Source: a virus. Taken from it: 44,282 nt of DNA. The stretch covers positions 1 to 44,282 of IMG/VR virus record IMGVR_UViG_3300022707_002679. One strand, 5' to 3'. The position numbers were made by a program, and so were the translations under genes. A model generated the notes under the pieces. The model saw nothing but the letters and a program-made list of their open reading frames with translations. It was not told the origin of the DNA and ran no database searches. Of the stretch, positions 17,083 to 24,642 are shown one piece after another (position 1 is the stretch's first letter; the number at the start of each line of letters is the position of its first letter).

Positions 17083-17670
17083 ATGCATTATAAAACACTT
17101 ATAGACTTCGCTAAAATCAGAGAAACAATACCAGTATTAGAACAAATATCTGTATCAAACGGTGTGGCCACGGCTACTGATATGGATGTTTTTATCAGCG
17201 TGCCAACTGATATAAAGAACGGTATGTATTATCCGCACGGGTTTGATAGCGAGCATCCTATTCCATCAAAAATACCACAGTCAGATTTTCCTGATATGCC
17301 GGATATGGGTGAGTTATTTGGGGCCACTGTTTTGAAGGAGCAGTTAATTGATGATCTGGAGTGGGTATTAAAGGCGGCAAGTACCGAAGAGACCCGTTAT
17401 TATCTTAATGGTGTTTACTTTGATGAAGGACATGTGATCGCTACGGATGGGCATCGTATGCATTATTTTGAACATGCTATAGCTTGGGGTGATGACAAGA
17501 AAGTGGGAGGTATTTTACCAAAATCAGCCTGTAGAATAATTTTAAATCTTGTCAAAGAGATTGGAGCTAAATGTATCACTTTTGAGTTTTTTGATATGAA
17601 GTTTAAATGTTATATTGGTAAGCTTGGTGTGGTTGAAGGTAAAGCAAAAAGTTGTACCAGATCATGCTGA
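17083..17670 (+). CDS. Sliding clamp (DnaN-like), N-terminal part, frame broken
   Basis: A DNA polymerase III beta-clamp homologue. The diagnostic element is YYLNGVYFDEG followed by ATDGHRMHYFEH, the clamp's central-domain signature, then ILPKSACRIILNLVKE. AGGAG precedes the ATG. The frame ends early at residue 195 in an unrelated tail. The rest of the clamp continues in the +1 frame (to 17998). Adding one base shift in the A5 run at 17647-17651 would fuse the frames as KAKVVPDH. The expected linker 'DGxFPDY' before that point is not visible, so a small deletion may also have occurred. Confidence 0.7.
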   Translation: MHYKTLIDFAKIRETIPVLEQISVSNGVATATDMDVFISVPTDIKNGMYYPHGFDSEHPIPSKIPQSDFPDMPDMGELFGATVLKEQLIDDLEWVLKAASTEETRYYLNGVYFDEGHVIATDGHRMHYFEHAIAWGDDKKVGGILPKSACRIILNLVKEIGAKCITFEFFDMKFKCYIGKLGVVEGKAKSCTRSC

Positions 17671-17998
17671 TAGAGACAGCACAGATTTTAATCCGGATGA
17701 GATTAAAAGTCTTTTGCCAGACCTGAAAAACGTAGATGCCATTAATGGAAACAACAATCATTTGATTAGGATTAGTGATGGTAAAGCAATTCCTACGAAT
17801 AACCACGAGGACATCGATAGGAGCTGGCCTGTTTCACCTGACTGGAAGATGACAGCATGTTTTAATACAGATTATCTATGCGAAATGCCTGCAGGCAAAA
17901 TGTATTATGGAGGTGCTGGTGATACTTTTATAGTGATTGCAAACGATGATGAGCCAGTACAACGATATGGTGTGATAATGCCGTGTAGGGTGGATTGA
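17615..17998 (+). pseudogene. Sliding clamp, C-terminal part in the +1 frame
   Basis: The frame opens with only a TTG and no ribosome site, so it is unlikely to be an independent gene. Its sequence fits domain III of a sliding clamp: VVPDHADRD after the interdomain linker, FNTDYLCEMPAG, and the C-terminal [11 protein letters not shown] (compare the VMPMRL end of DnaN). Together with 17083-17670 it makes about 305 residues, short for a clamp (about 365). Either a sequencing/assembly indel, a genuine mutation, or recoding would explain it. Confidence 0.65.
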
Positions 17999-18002
17999 TA
18001 TA

Positions 18003-18821
18003 ATGGTAAATAATTTTGATGATGCTTATCACGGATTATTAAAGAAAATCTTAGATGAGGGCTTTGATAAGGGCGATAGGACCGGTACGGGGACTCGTAC
18101 CTTGTTCGGGGAGCAGCTTAAGTTTGATTTGCGTGAGGGTTTTCCACTCCTAACCACTAAGAAAATGTTCACTAAAGGCATTATACATGAACTGCTGTGG
18201 ATCATATCTGGCAGCACCAATATTAAATACCTCCAGGATAAGGGTGTAAAAATATGGGATCAATGGGCAGATGAAAATGGTGACCTTGGTCCAGTATACG
18301 GACAGCAATGGAGAAATTGGGAGTATGAATACAACTATCAAAATTTTGGGATTGATCAGTTAGCTGATGTTATAGAGCGTATCAAAACCAATCCTAACTG
18401 TCGTAGGCAAATAGTCACCGCTTGGAATCCTCCTGATATAGAAAAAGCTGCGTTACCTCCATGTCATTGTTTCTTTCAATTTAATGTACATGGTGACGTA
18501 CTTCATATGCAGATGTATCAACGATCTTGTGATGTTTTCCTGGGTGTACCGTTTAATATTGCGTCATATGCTCTATTACTTGAAATGGTGGCGCGAGTAA
18601 CAGGATTGAAAGCAGGAGTTTTTACTCATACATATGGTGATGTACATATTTACAACAATCATTTCGATCAGGTTGAGGAGCAGTTAAGCAGGAAATCGTT
18701 TGAACCTCCGGTTGTTGTATTAAGACCAGGTGTATTGGATATTGATGATTTTAAATATGATGACATAAGCATCATTGATTACGATCACCATCCGGCTATT
18801 AAAGCGGAGGTGTCCGTATGA
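18003..18821 (+). CDS. thyA: Thymidylate synthase ThyA
   Basis: Converts dUMP to dTMP with methylenetetrahydrofolate, raising the dTTP supply for phage replication. All family motifs are present in 272 aa: DRTGTGTRT near the N-terminus, [21 protein letters not shown], the catalytic cysteine at residue 154 in [25 protein letters not shown] and [11 protein letters not shown]. Length matches bacterial ThyA. Its start is 4 bp after the clamp fragment, inside the same operon. Confidence 0.96.
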   Translation: MVNNFDDAYHGLLKKILDEGFDKGDRTGTGTRTLFGEQLKFDLREGFPLLTTKKMFTKGIIHELLWIISGSTNIKYLQDKGVKIWDQWADENGDLGPVYGQQWRNWEYEYNYQNFGIDQLADVIERIKTNPNCRRQIVTAWNPPDIEKAALPPCHCFFQFNVHGDVLHMQMYQRSCDVFLGVPFNIASYALLLEMVARVTGLKAGVFTHTYGDVHIYNNHFDQVEEQLSRKSFEPPVVVLRPGVLDIDDFKYDDISIIDYDHHPAIKAEVSV

Positions 18822-19054
18822 CCGAAGCGGTCCATCATCCTTCACATTATAGAATCTTCCCGGACAAGGAAGCTATTGAGTTGATTAAAGCGTGTTTAAC
18901 ACACGAGGAGTTCATTGGCTGGTTAAAAGGAGATATTTTAAAGTATCGTTTACGGGCTGGGTTCAAGGATGATGTGAAACAGGATATTGATAAGGCTATG
19001 TGGTATCAGAATTATTTGTTTGAATATGTGGAGGCACATAATGTTCAAACGTGA
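18818..19054 (+). CDS. DUF3310 family protein (78 aa)
   Basis: The pattern HHPSHY, then [28 protein letters not shown] and [13 protein letters not shown] matches DUF3310, a small helical family widespread in phages and often beside nucleotide-metabolism genes. Its biochemical role is unknown to me. The ATG overlaps the thyA stop (ATGA), so it is translationally coupled, supporting a link with dNTP metabolism. Confidence 0.8.
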   Translation: MTEAVHHPSHYRIFPDKEAIELIKACLTHEEFIGWLKGDILKYRLRAGFKDDVKQDIDKAMWYQNYLFEYVEAHNVQT

Positions 19055-19541
19055 TCCTGATTTTTTTATAGGTGAAAAGGACGATCCATATTTACTCCAG
19101 TGGTGGTTAATACCGCGTAATAAATATATTAATATCTATCTGCATAAATTTCTAAAATCAGATGATACTCGCGCATTACATGATCATCCATGGAATAATA
19201 TCAGTATTATACTTTGGGGTTCGTATACAGAGATTATGCCTGCAGATAGATATAAGTGGTTATCAGAAGGCGATAGAGAAGTTATTCGCAAAAGACGCTA
19301 TCCTTTTATTCCTGTGTTCCGGGATGCTAACTGGATACATCGGGTTGAGTTAGATAGTCAGTTACATATTGATATTAAAGCTCAATGGGATGCAATTATA
19401 GAAAAACCAGTATGGACGCTGTTTATTACTGGTCCATGGCGCAGGCGATGGGGGTTTCATTGTGCTAAAGAGTGGCGATATTGGCAAGAATATGTGAAAG
19501 TTACTGAAGGTGGTAATTCAATAGGACGAGGATGTGATTAA
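19041..19541 (+). CDS. Cupin-like phage protein (166 aa)
   Basis: The start chosen is the ATG at 19041 (MFKRDPDFF), overlapping the previous gene by 14 bp; the open frame begins earlier without support. RALHDHPWNNISIILWGSYTE has an H-x-H pair like the metal-binding motif of double-stranded beta-helix (cupin) proteins. The end of the domain, WGFHCAKEWRYW, is a recurring block in phage and bacterial cupin-like proteins. Enzymatic activity is unknown; metal binding is an inference. Confidence 0.65.
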   Translation: MFKRDPDFFIGEKDDPYLLQWWLIPRNKYINIYLHKFLKSDDTRALHDHPWNNISIILWGSYTEIMPADRYKWLSEGDREVIRKRRYPFIPVFRDANWIHRVELDSQLHIDIKAQWDAIIEKPVWTLFITGPWRRRWGFHCAKEWRYWQEYVKVTEGGNSIGRGCD

Positions 19542-19559
19542 TTTAAAAGGAGATCGATA

Positions 19560-19961
19560 ATGATAAAATTTAAAAATATACTATGTGTTTTTGCAGGTGT
19601 GGCCACAATAGGTGCTGCACTGGCCGGTGTCCAAACTTATAATTCCATGAATTTACCACGTCCGGCTATGAAATCAGAGCTGATAGAGGCAACTGCCCTG
19701 ATAAAATCCGATCTTGTAGAGGTGGAAGAAGAATTAACGGAAGTGGCCGAGGTCGGACTCGAAACCAAGCAAATGATGTTAGAGGAAGCAATTGACCGGC
19801 GTCAGTTACAAATGTATCGGAACCAGAGAGTTCAGCAGGGATATAGTTTAGATGAAAAGCCTGTTCCTGAATTTTTACAACTGGAAGAACATCTATTACA
19901 AAAAACTATTGAGAAAAGAGAAGAGCAATTAGAAAAAGTTAAAACAGAACGTATGAAATGA
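19560..19961 (+). CDS. Membrane-anchored coiled-coil protein (133 aa)
   Basis: The N-terminal 28 residues (FKNILCVFAGVATIGAALAG) form a signal anchor or signal peptide. The remainder is highly charged and alpha-helical (VEVEEELTEVAEVGLETKQM; EKREEQLEKVKTERMK), suggesting a periplasmic coiled coil. AAAGGAGATCGATA precedes the ATG. It could act at the envelope, for example in superinfection exclusion, but nothing specific identifies it. Confidence 0.6.
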   Translation: MIKFKNILCVFAGVATIGAALAGVQTYNSMNLPRPAMKSELIEATALIKSDLVEVEEELTEVAEVGLETKQMMLEEAIDRRQLQMYRNQRVQQGYSLDEKPVPEFLQLEEHLLQKTIEKREEQLEKVKTERMK

Positions 19962-20209
19962 CAGAAAAATACAGACCATCTAACGGAACAGAAGGCGATA
20001 TATTTATATCAAAATGGTGCGATAACTGTGTTAAGGACACGGAGGAAAAACCATGTAAAATATTAGGAAACTCTCTTTGTTGGGGTATTGATGATGAAGG
20101 CTATCCTGAAGAATGGACTTATAATGATGCAGATATGCCTATTTGTACAGCATTTACTACAGAGGACGTGGCAAATAAATGTGCTGATACACAGGATATG
20201 TTTGGATGA
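19958..20209 (+). CDS. Cys-rich small protein with T-Q-D-M-F-G tail (83 aa)
   Basis: The ATG overlaps the preceding stop by 4 bp. Six cysteines occur at CDNCVKDTEEKPC, SLCW, PICT and NKC, suggesting a metal-binding or redox fold. The C-terminus, ADTQDMFG, is shared almost exactly with the neighbouring methyltransferases ending at 20949 and 23026 and resembles a sliding-clamp-binding peptide. Function unknown. Confidence 0.65.
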   Translation: MTEKYRPSNGTEGDIFISKWCDNCVKDTEEKPCKILGNSLCWGIDDEGYPEEWTYNDADMPICTAFTTEDVANKCADTQDMFG

Positions 20210-20949
20210 AATTCAAAACAGAAATTATTGGAGACTGTACATTATATCTTGGTGATTGCCTTGAGGTTATACCTACGCTTGATAAGGTTGATGCGGTGGT
20301 TACTGACCCTCCTTATGAATTTGAAGCTTCCGGCGCGGGCATATTTAGAACAAACAGAAAGTGTATGGATTTAATACAAGAAACCGGGTTAAACAAAGGA
20401 TTTGACCATACATTTTTAACCCAGAGCCTCTGTGATTCTGTAATAATATTTTGTCACAACGACCAGCTAGAAAAACTTATCCCGTGGCTATCAAAGGAAT
20501 TTGGTAGATTCTGTTTATGTTTTTGGCACAAAAATAATCCAATGCCTGTTGCTAATAAGCACTATAAACCAGACACAGAAATTTATATACACGCATGGAA
20601 CAAGGACGGATTTCCCATTGGAAAACTGATCGATAAAGGAAGATATTTCTTTTCTCCTGTGGGTAAATCAGAATATGAGCACCCAACTGTAAAGCCGCTA
20701 TCTCTTATGAGAAAGATTATAAAGAACACCAACGGGGAAACAGTCCTTGACCCATTCATGGGAAGCGGAACAACCGGAGTCGCATGTGCCAAGCTAGGAC
20801 GTAAATTCATAGGAATCGAACTGGAAGAAAAATATTTTGATATAGCCTGTAAACGCATAGAAGAAGCTTATGATCAATCAGATTTATTTATTGAACAACC
20901 AGCATCTGAATTACTGCCATATAAAAACACACAGGACATGTTTGGATGA
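20206..20949 (+). CDS. DNA amino-methyltransferase (N4/N6 type)
   Basis: A SAM-dependent DNA methyltransferase (247 aa). The catalytic DPPYEFEASG is near residue 31; the SAM-binding motif DPFMGSGTTGVACAKLGRKFIGIELEE is near the C-terminus. DPPY first and FxGxG later is the beta-class order seen in N6_N4_Mtase enzymes. No specificity domain is evident, so the target cannot be read. It ends NTQDMFG, as the preceding protein does. ATGA overlap upstream and downstream. Confidence 0.88.
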   Translation: MKFKTEIIGDCTLYLGDCLEVIPTLDKVDAVVTDPPYEFEASGAGIFRTNRKCMDLIQETGLNKGFDHTFLTQSLCDSVIIFCHNDQLEKLIPWLSKEFGRFCLCFWHKNNPMPVANKHYKPDTEIYIHAWNKDGFPIGKLIDKGRYFFSPVGKSEYEHPTVKPLSLMRKIIKNTNGETVLDPFMGSGTTGVACAKLGRKFIGIELEEKYFDIACKRIEEAYDQSDLFIEQPASELLPYKNTQDMFG

Positions 20950-21089
20950 CAAAATATAGAGTGACAGTTATATATGAGTCGGGGCGGCAGGAAATACATA
21001 GAAATCTAACTGAAAGAGATGCGCGTGCATTGGAGTTGAGATTGAACTCGCTGGCTACGGTGAAGAAGATTAAGAAGGAGAAGGTGTGA
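20946..21089 (+). CDS. Hypothetical basic protein (47 aa)
   Basis: The ATG at 20946 overlaps the methyltransferase stop (ATGA), and its stop overlaps the next ATG as TGATG at 21089, so it is a coupled link between two methyltransferase genes. The product is strongly basic: strand KYRVTVIYESGRQEIH, helix ERDARALELRLNSL and a KKIKKEKV tail that also encodes the AAGGAG ribosome site of the next gene. Function unknown. Confidence 0.6.
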   Translation: MTKYRVTVIYESGRQEIHRNLTERDARALELRLNSLATVKKIKKEKV

Positions 21090-22000
21090 TGTTGAAACAC
21101 CTTGATTTGTTCAGTGGGATCGGGGGCTTTTCCCTTGGGTTGGAACGAACGGGCGGATTTGAAACGATTGCGTTTTGTGAAATCGAACCATTTTGTCAGA
21201 AGGTATTAAAAAAACATTGGCCAGATGTACCGTGTTATGACGATGTAAGGAGTTTGGATTATGAAGGACCAGTTGACGTTATTACCGGAGGATACCCTTG
21301 TCAGCCATTTAGTGTTGCCGGGAACAGAAAAGGCGAGGAAGATGACCGCCATCTCTGGCCGGCTATGTTTAGTCTCATCACCAAGCACCGGCCGCCTTGG
21401 GTTATTGGAGAAAATGTTGCTGGACACATCAATATGGGACTCGATGATGTGCTTGCTGACTTGGAGAGTGAAGGTTACGAATGCAGGACATTTGTTATTC
21501 CAGCTTGTGCCGTCAAAGCCCCGCATAGGAGAGATAGAGTCTGGATTATTGCCAACACCGAACAGTGCGGCCGGCCCGACTGTCAGAAAACAGACCAAGA
21601 GAGAAAACGGAAGCCAGGAACATATACAGACACAGCTTTATCATTACGGGATGCTTCCGACAGTGAGGGCTTGCACAGCAATGTCAGCACAGATAACAGA
21701 GAACACAGCAAATGCAAAGTTTCCGAATCTGGAAACAATACTAGCGAGGGTGTTTCTGCCAACAATCGGCGCCAACGAGGGCAAGGGGAGTTCGAAGAAA
21801 AGATACAGGGGCAGCAAGGATTTTCGTGGTGCAAAAATGTCAGAAGGATTACGGATTACTTCACAATGCCCGATATACCTAAACCCCTCATTCGCAGAAG
21901 CAGTAATGGGGTATCCCAAAGATTACACGCTCTTGGAAACGCAGTAGTGCCACAAATAGTAACCATTTTAGGACACGCAATATTGGAGGCGGAAAAATGA
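21089..22000 (+). CDS. DNA (cytosine-5) methyltransferase
   Basis: A C5 cytosine methyltransferase (303 aa). Motif I is LDLFSGIGGFSLGL, motif IV GGYPCQPFSVAG with catalytic cysteine, motif VI GENVAG, motif VIII APHRRDRVWIIAN and motif X RLHALGNAVVPQ. The segment between VIII and X is short and low-complexity-like, so the target recognition domain is minimal or atypical. ATG at 21089 overlaps the previous stop (TGATG), after AAGGAGAAGG; a GTG at 21086 is an alternative. A second long frame lies inside this gene. Confidence 0.93.
   Translation: MLKHLDLFSGIGGFSLGLERTGGFETIAFCEIEPFCQKVLKKHWPDVPCYDDVRSLDYEGPVDVITGGYPCQPFSVAGNRKGEEDDRHLWPAMFSLITKHRPPWVIGENVAGHINMGLDDVLADLESEGYECRTFVIPACAVKAPHRRDRVWIIANTEQCGRPDCQKTDQERKRKPGTYTDTALSLRDASDSEGLHSNVSTDNREHSKCKVSESGNNTSEGVSANNRRQRGQGEFEEKIQGQQGFSWCKNVRRITDYFTMPDIPKPLIRRSSNGVSQRLHALGNAVVPQIVTILGHAILEAEK
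21261..21947 (+). CDS. Nested ORF in the C5 methyltransferase gene (228 aa)
   Basis: This frame, shifted relative to the methyltransferase, is open for 228 codons and begins with AAGGAG (21247-21252), 8 nt before an ATG. Its translation shows SGLLPTPNSAAGP, RLGLLEKMLLDTSIWDS and a C-terminal LNPSFAEAVMGYPKDYT. I recall these blocks from phage proteins annotated as hypothetical or methyltransferase-related. They are collinear with the methyltransferase motifs, SGLLPTP lying over RVWIIAN, so the resemblance could partly be a shadow effect. Either a true dual-coding gene or a long shadow frame. Confidence 0.4.
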   Translation: MKDQLTLLPEDTLVSHLVLPGTEKARKMTAISGRLCLVSSPSTGRLGLLEKMLLDTSIWDSMMCLLTWRVKVTNAGHLLFQLVPSKPRIGEIESGLLPTPNSAAGPTVRKQTKRENGSQEHIQTQLYHYGMLPTVRACTAMSAQITENTANAKFPNLETILARVFLPTIGANEGKGSSKKRYRGSKDFRGAKMSEGLRITSQCPIYLNPSFAEAVMGYPKDYTLLETQ

Positions 22001-22461
22001 CAAAAAATATACTTGGCGTTGATGTCGGAATGACAGGAGGACTCGCCTTCTATGATGGTACTGAGCTCATAATTTATGATATGCCGGTATTCCAAAGAAA
22101 CAAAACCAAGCGAGTTGATTGTCATGCTTTGGATCGAATTATACAGGGACAGGGAGTAGTGGACCATGTTTTTATAGAACAGGTCAATGCCTTCAAAATG
22201 GGTGCAACAGGTGCATATAATTTTGGCTGGTCGTGCGGGGTGATAGAGGCGATTGTAGCATGCCATGGCATACCATTTACCTACGTAACACCGCAGAAAT
22301 GGAAGAAGGTAATGGCCTGCCCTAAAGAAAAGGATGGAGCACGCATGAGAGCATCGCAGTTGTTACCACAGTTTGCGCATAATTGGGATCTTAAAAAGCA
22401 CCACGGCAGAGCGGAATCAAGCCTGATCGCGCTGTATGGATATAATAATGGGCAAGCGTAG
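21997..22461 (+). CDS. RuvC-like Holliday junction resolvase
   Basis: Likely resolves branched DNA during recombination and before packaging. The RNase H-like fold is seen in ILGVDVGMTGGLAFYDG with first catalytic Asp9, VFIEQVNAFKMGATGAYNFG with the Glu, and a C-terminal HHGRAESSLIALYGY. The last usually reads GRADA; here Glu replaces the Asp. At 154 aa it matches RuvC. Overlaps the methyltransferase by ATGA. Confidence 0.88.
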   Translation: MTKNILGVDVGMTGGLAFYDGTELIIYDMPVFQRNKTKRVDCHALDRIIQGQGVVDHVFIEQVNAFKMGATGAYNFGWSCGVIEAIVACHGIPFTYVTPQKWKKVMACPKEKDGARMRASQLLPQFAHNWDLKKHHGRAESSLIALYGYNNGQA

Positions 22462-23026
22462 TACATTTGAACGTATTGAAAGAGATTATTATAGAGCTCC
22501 TTATGCGGCTGTTGAGCCTTTAATATTACATTTGCCTGAAATACTTAGATATTGCGAACCTTGTGCCGGCGATGGTGCTTTAATAAATCATTTAAATAGT
22601 TTCGGATATGAATGTAAATTTGCTTGCGACATAGAACCGCAAGATCAGGATATTGTTAAATGTAATGCATTAAATATATACCAACCTCTATTTGAAGGAA
22701 GAAATATTGATTACATTATAACCAACCCGCCCTGGAGCCGTAATATCCTGCATCCCATGATAGATCATTTCAGGAAGCTTGCCCCGACTTGGCTCTTGTT
22801 CGATGCGGATTGGATGTTCACAAAACAGGCTGCACCATATCTTCCGTATTGTCAGAAAATCGTATCAGTGGGCCGTGTTAAATGGTTTCCAGATAGCGAT
22901 AACACCGGCAAAGATAACGCCGCATGGTATTTATTTTTAGATCATGAGGTTGTAACTGAATTTGTAGGAAGCGGACCGCGCTTGGTTGCGCAGCGATGCC
23001 CGGATACAGAGGATATGTTTGGGTGA
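22448..23026 (+). CDS. SAM-dependent DNA methyltransferase, NPPW type
   Basis: A Rossmann-fold methyltransferase (192 aa) of the adenine-specific type: CEPCAGDGALI is motif I and YIITNPPWS the catalytic motif IV, here in the gamma-type order (SAM motif first). The product ends PDTEDMFG, matching the tails of two other products of this operon. The start taken is ATG 22448 (MGKRSTFERIERDYYRAP), overlapping the resolvase by 14 bp; 22436 is possible. Neither has a good ribosome site. Confidence 0.8.
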   Translation: MGKRSTFERIERDYYRAPYAAVEPLILHLPEILRYCEPCAGDGALINHLNSFGYECKFACDIEPQDQDIVKCNALNIYQPLFEGRNIDYIITNPPWSRNILHPMIDHFRKLAPTWLLFDADWMFTKQAAPYLPYCQKIVSVGRVKWFPDSDNTGKDNAAWYLFLDHEVVTEFVGSGPRLVAQRCPDTEDMFG

Positions 23027-23326
23027 TTATTTTTTATCCTCATGTTTTGTAACCTGTATTGTAAATTTCCACATCAACTCAGATTCTAGTAATTCAAATT
23101 TAAAATCTCTTTCTGGTGCCATATAAATACGTGGCTCATCTATACCAAGATAAGTTAAAAGTATTACCAAGGAAGAGGGATCGCCAGAATAAACAGCGTG
23201 CATTAAATCTGCTAAAGAATCAGGAGCATCAAATATATCAAAAGAAAGTTCGGTTTCTTTTATTACCAGACTATTGGGAACAGGTTTAATCGCATAGCCA
23301 TTTATTATCATATTACATTGCATCAT
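23027..23326 (-). CDS. Hypothetical protein (99 aa)
   Basis: It is the last gene of the leftward early cluster and ends 1 bp from the convergent methyltransferase. The ATG overlaps the regulator's stop (GAATGATG). The product has short beta strands and an acidic middle (IFDAPDSLADLMHAVYSGDP) and no recognised motif. Coupled to the XRE regulator, it may modify it, but that is a guess. Confidence 0.6.
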   Translation of the reverse strand: MMQCNMIINGYAIKPVPNSLVIKETELSFDIFDAPDSLADLMHAVYSGDPSSLVILLTYLGIDEPRIYMAPERDFKFELLESELMWKFTIQVTKHEDKK

Positions 23327-23691
23327 TCTTCTCCCTTTATAATCTTTAAGGCTTCTGGATCCATATGTGTTCGCCGAACATAAGTAGTGGCGCGGTATCT
23401 GTTCTCCTCCTCAATCGTTGTATTATCAACTTCCCCCGGAAAAAAATAACTTATAGATTGTTCTAATATTCTAGATATGTGGTAAAGCTTTGAACAGCTT
23501 ACTCTATTTTTACCTCTTTCATATTTCTGAATCTGTTGAAACGCAATGCCCAGCTCATCAGCCATTGTCTCCATTGACATTCCTATCTTTAATCTAGCGA
23601 CCTTAATTTGTTTGCCAACATGTTTATCAATGGGATCGGTCTTACCTGTACCCCTGCCATATTTATTACGTTTTTTGGTTGCTCGTTTCAT
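23323..23691 (-). CDS. XRE-family transcriptional regulator
   Basis: A Cro/C1-type DNA-binding protein (122 aa). VGKQIKVARLKIGMSMETMA starts the five-helix domain, and GIAFQQIQKYERGKNRVS is the turn and recognition helix; SYFFP closes it. The remaining 40 residues are short and polar, without a peptidase domain, so it is not a LexA/CI-type self-cleaving repressor. The basic N-terminal tail of about 25 residues is common in alphaproteobacterial members. It lies in the leftward cluster that starts at the divergent promoter region near 25.5 kb. Confidence 0.85.
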   Translation of the reverse strand: MKRATKKRNKYGRGTGKTDPIDKHVGKQIKVARLKIGMSMETMADELGIAFQQIQKYERGKNRVSCSKLYHISRILEQSISYFFPGEVDNTTIEEENRYRATTYVRRTHMDPEALKIIKGEE

Positions 23692-23870
23692 GATTTTATT
23701 TTCGCCTCCAATACTTTAGCAGGCCGATTGCCATTGGTTTTATGTTTGATGTTTGCATCACAAACTGTGTTCATTATTCTTGCTTCACATAAACAATAAG
23801 AGAATATTCCATCTGAATAATCTTTAATCTTATTGCAATCTTCTTCGTGTTTTTCTTCTTTTTCAGGCAT
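23688..23870 (-). CDS. Hypothetical Cys-containing protein (60 aa)
   Basis: AGGAGAAGTCCA precedes the ATG at 23870 (MPEKEEKHEED). Four cysteines (DCNKIK, YCLCEARIMNTVC) may bind a metal. The basic C-terminus ends at the ATG of the regulator (ATGA overlap). Not a recognised family. Confidence 0.5.
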   Translation of the reverse strand: MPEKEEKHEEDCNKIKDYSDGIFSYCLCEARIMNTVCDANIKHKTNGNRPAKVLEAKIKS

Positions 23871-24057
23871 TGGACTTCTCCTCCTCAAAATTATAAACAA
23901 CCTTCTTGATCCGTATATATCTTATATCCAGACTATGAAACAAAGGATCAGCAGGGTGAAATTGACCGCCCCAAGTGCTTAAAGCATCCTCCACAAAAGA
24001 AGCTATTTCATCTGGTTTGACCCTTGGTGGGGTATTAATTATTACTTCAATTTTCAT
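23863..24057 (-). CDS. Hypothetical small protein (64 aa)
   Basis: The ATG follows the previous stop immediately (TAAATG). The pattern MKIEVIINTPPRVKPDEIASFVEDAL...WGGQFHPADPLF is a strand-helix unit with a conserved-looking GGxFxPxDP, found in small phage proteins of unknown function. It overlaps the next start by 8 bp. Confidence 0.55.
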   Translation of the reverse strand: MKIEVIINTPPRVKPDEIASFVEDALSTWGGQFHPADPLFHSLDIRYIRIKKVVYNFEEEKSNA

Positions 24058-24234
24058 TTATACTTTCTCCGCTCTTTTCAAAACACCAATTGTTTTATGA
24101 AACTCTTTCCAACATTCAGGACAATACATATCGCTTAAATTGATCAATAAATGTTTCGCAATATTATCGGGTGATATAGTCCATTCATAACCGCATTTAT
24201 CACATTTATGTAAGGCGGGTTTTCTGTAGACCAT
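24058..24234 (-). CDS. Zinc-ribbon small protein (58 aa)
   Basis: The start at ATG 24234 follows AGAGG; the TTG two codons earlier is less likely. Two CxxC pairs, HKCDKCGYEWTI and MYCPECWKEFHK, form a zinc ribbon. Such small ribbon proteins are frequent in phage early regions and may bind nucleic acid or host proteins. Overlaps the upstream gene by 29 bp. Confidence 0.6.
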   Translation of the reverse strand: MVYRKPALHKCDKCGYEWTISPDNIAKHLLINLSDMYCPECWKEFHKTIGVLKRAEKV

Positions 24235-24637
24235 TTTCAACCTCTTCTTTTATTGGGATATCTTCCCATTCTAAGTAATGCAGTGCCATTTCCCCATGAT
24301 CAGTTTGCGCGGGCTTGGTCATTTCATAGCCTTGCTGCAATATCTTTTCGCCGTCCCTAATTTTTTCACCTTTTGCTGCCTTGATTGCAGCATGCGCCCT
24401 ATTCATGGCAAGATTCCACGTTTCATCATGATCGGTGTTAATACTCACAGCCCGGGATTTAATACCCGTGATAATATTCTCCAAAGCATCTATTAATTTC
24501 CCATTGATTTTTTGTAACCGTCCTATCTCATGTGCCGTTTCATCCATCATGGATTCACGGCGGTGCATCGCCTCATCAATGGCTTCGCCTTGGTTTATAG
24601 GATGCCCGCCGGGGTCTTCATATTTTGACTGGTTCAT
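24206..24637 (-). CDS. Hypothetical helical protein (143 aa)
   Basis: AAGGATAAAATCA precedes the ATG. The N-terminal half is mostly alpha-helical (MMDETAHEIGRLQKINGKLIDALENIITG), suggesting a coiled coil. It resembles small phage proteins with the same ALENII element, with no assigned role. The C-terminus overlaps the zinc-ribbon gene. Confidence 0.6.
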   Translation of the reverse strand: MNQSKYEDPGGHPINQGEAIDEAMHRRESMMDETAHEIGRLQKINGKLIDALENIITGIKSRAVSINTDHDETWNLAMNRAHAAIKAAKGEKIRDGEKILQQGYEMTKPAQTDHGEMALHYLEWEDIPIKEEVENGLQKTRLT

Positions 24638-24642
24638 TGATT

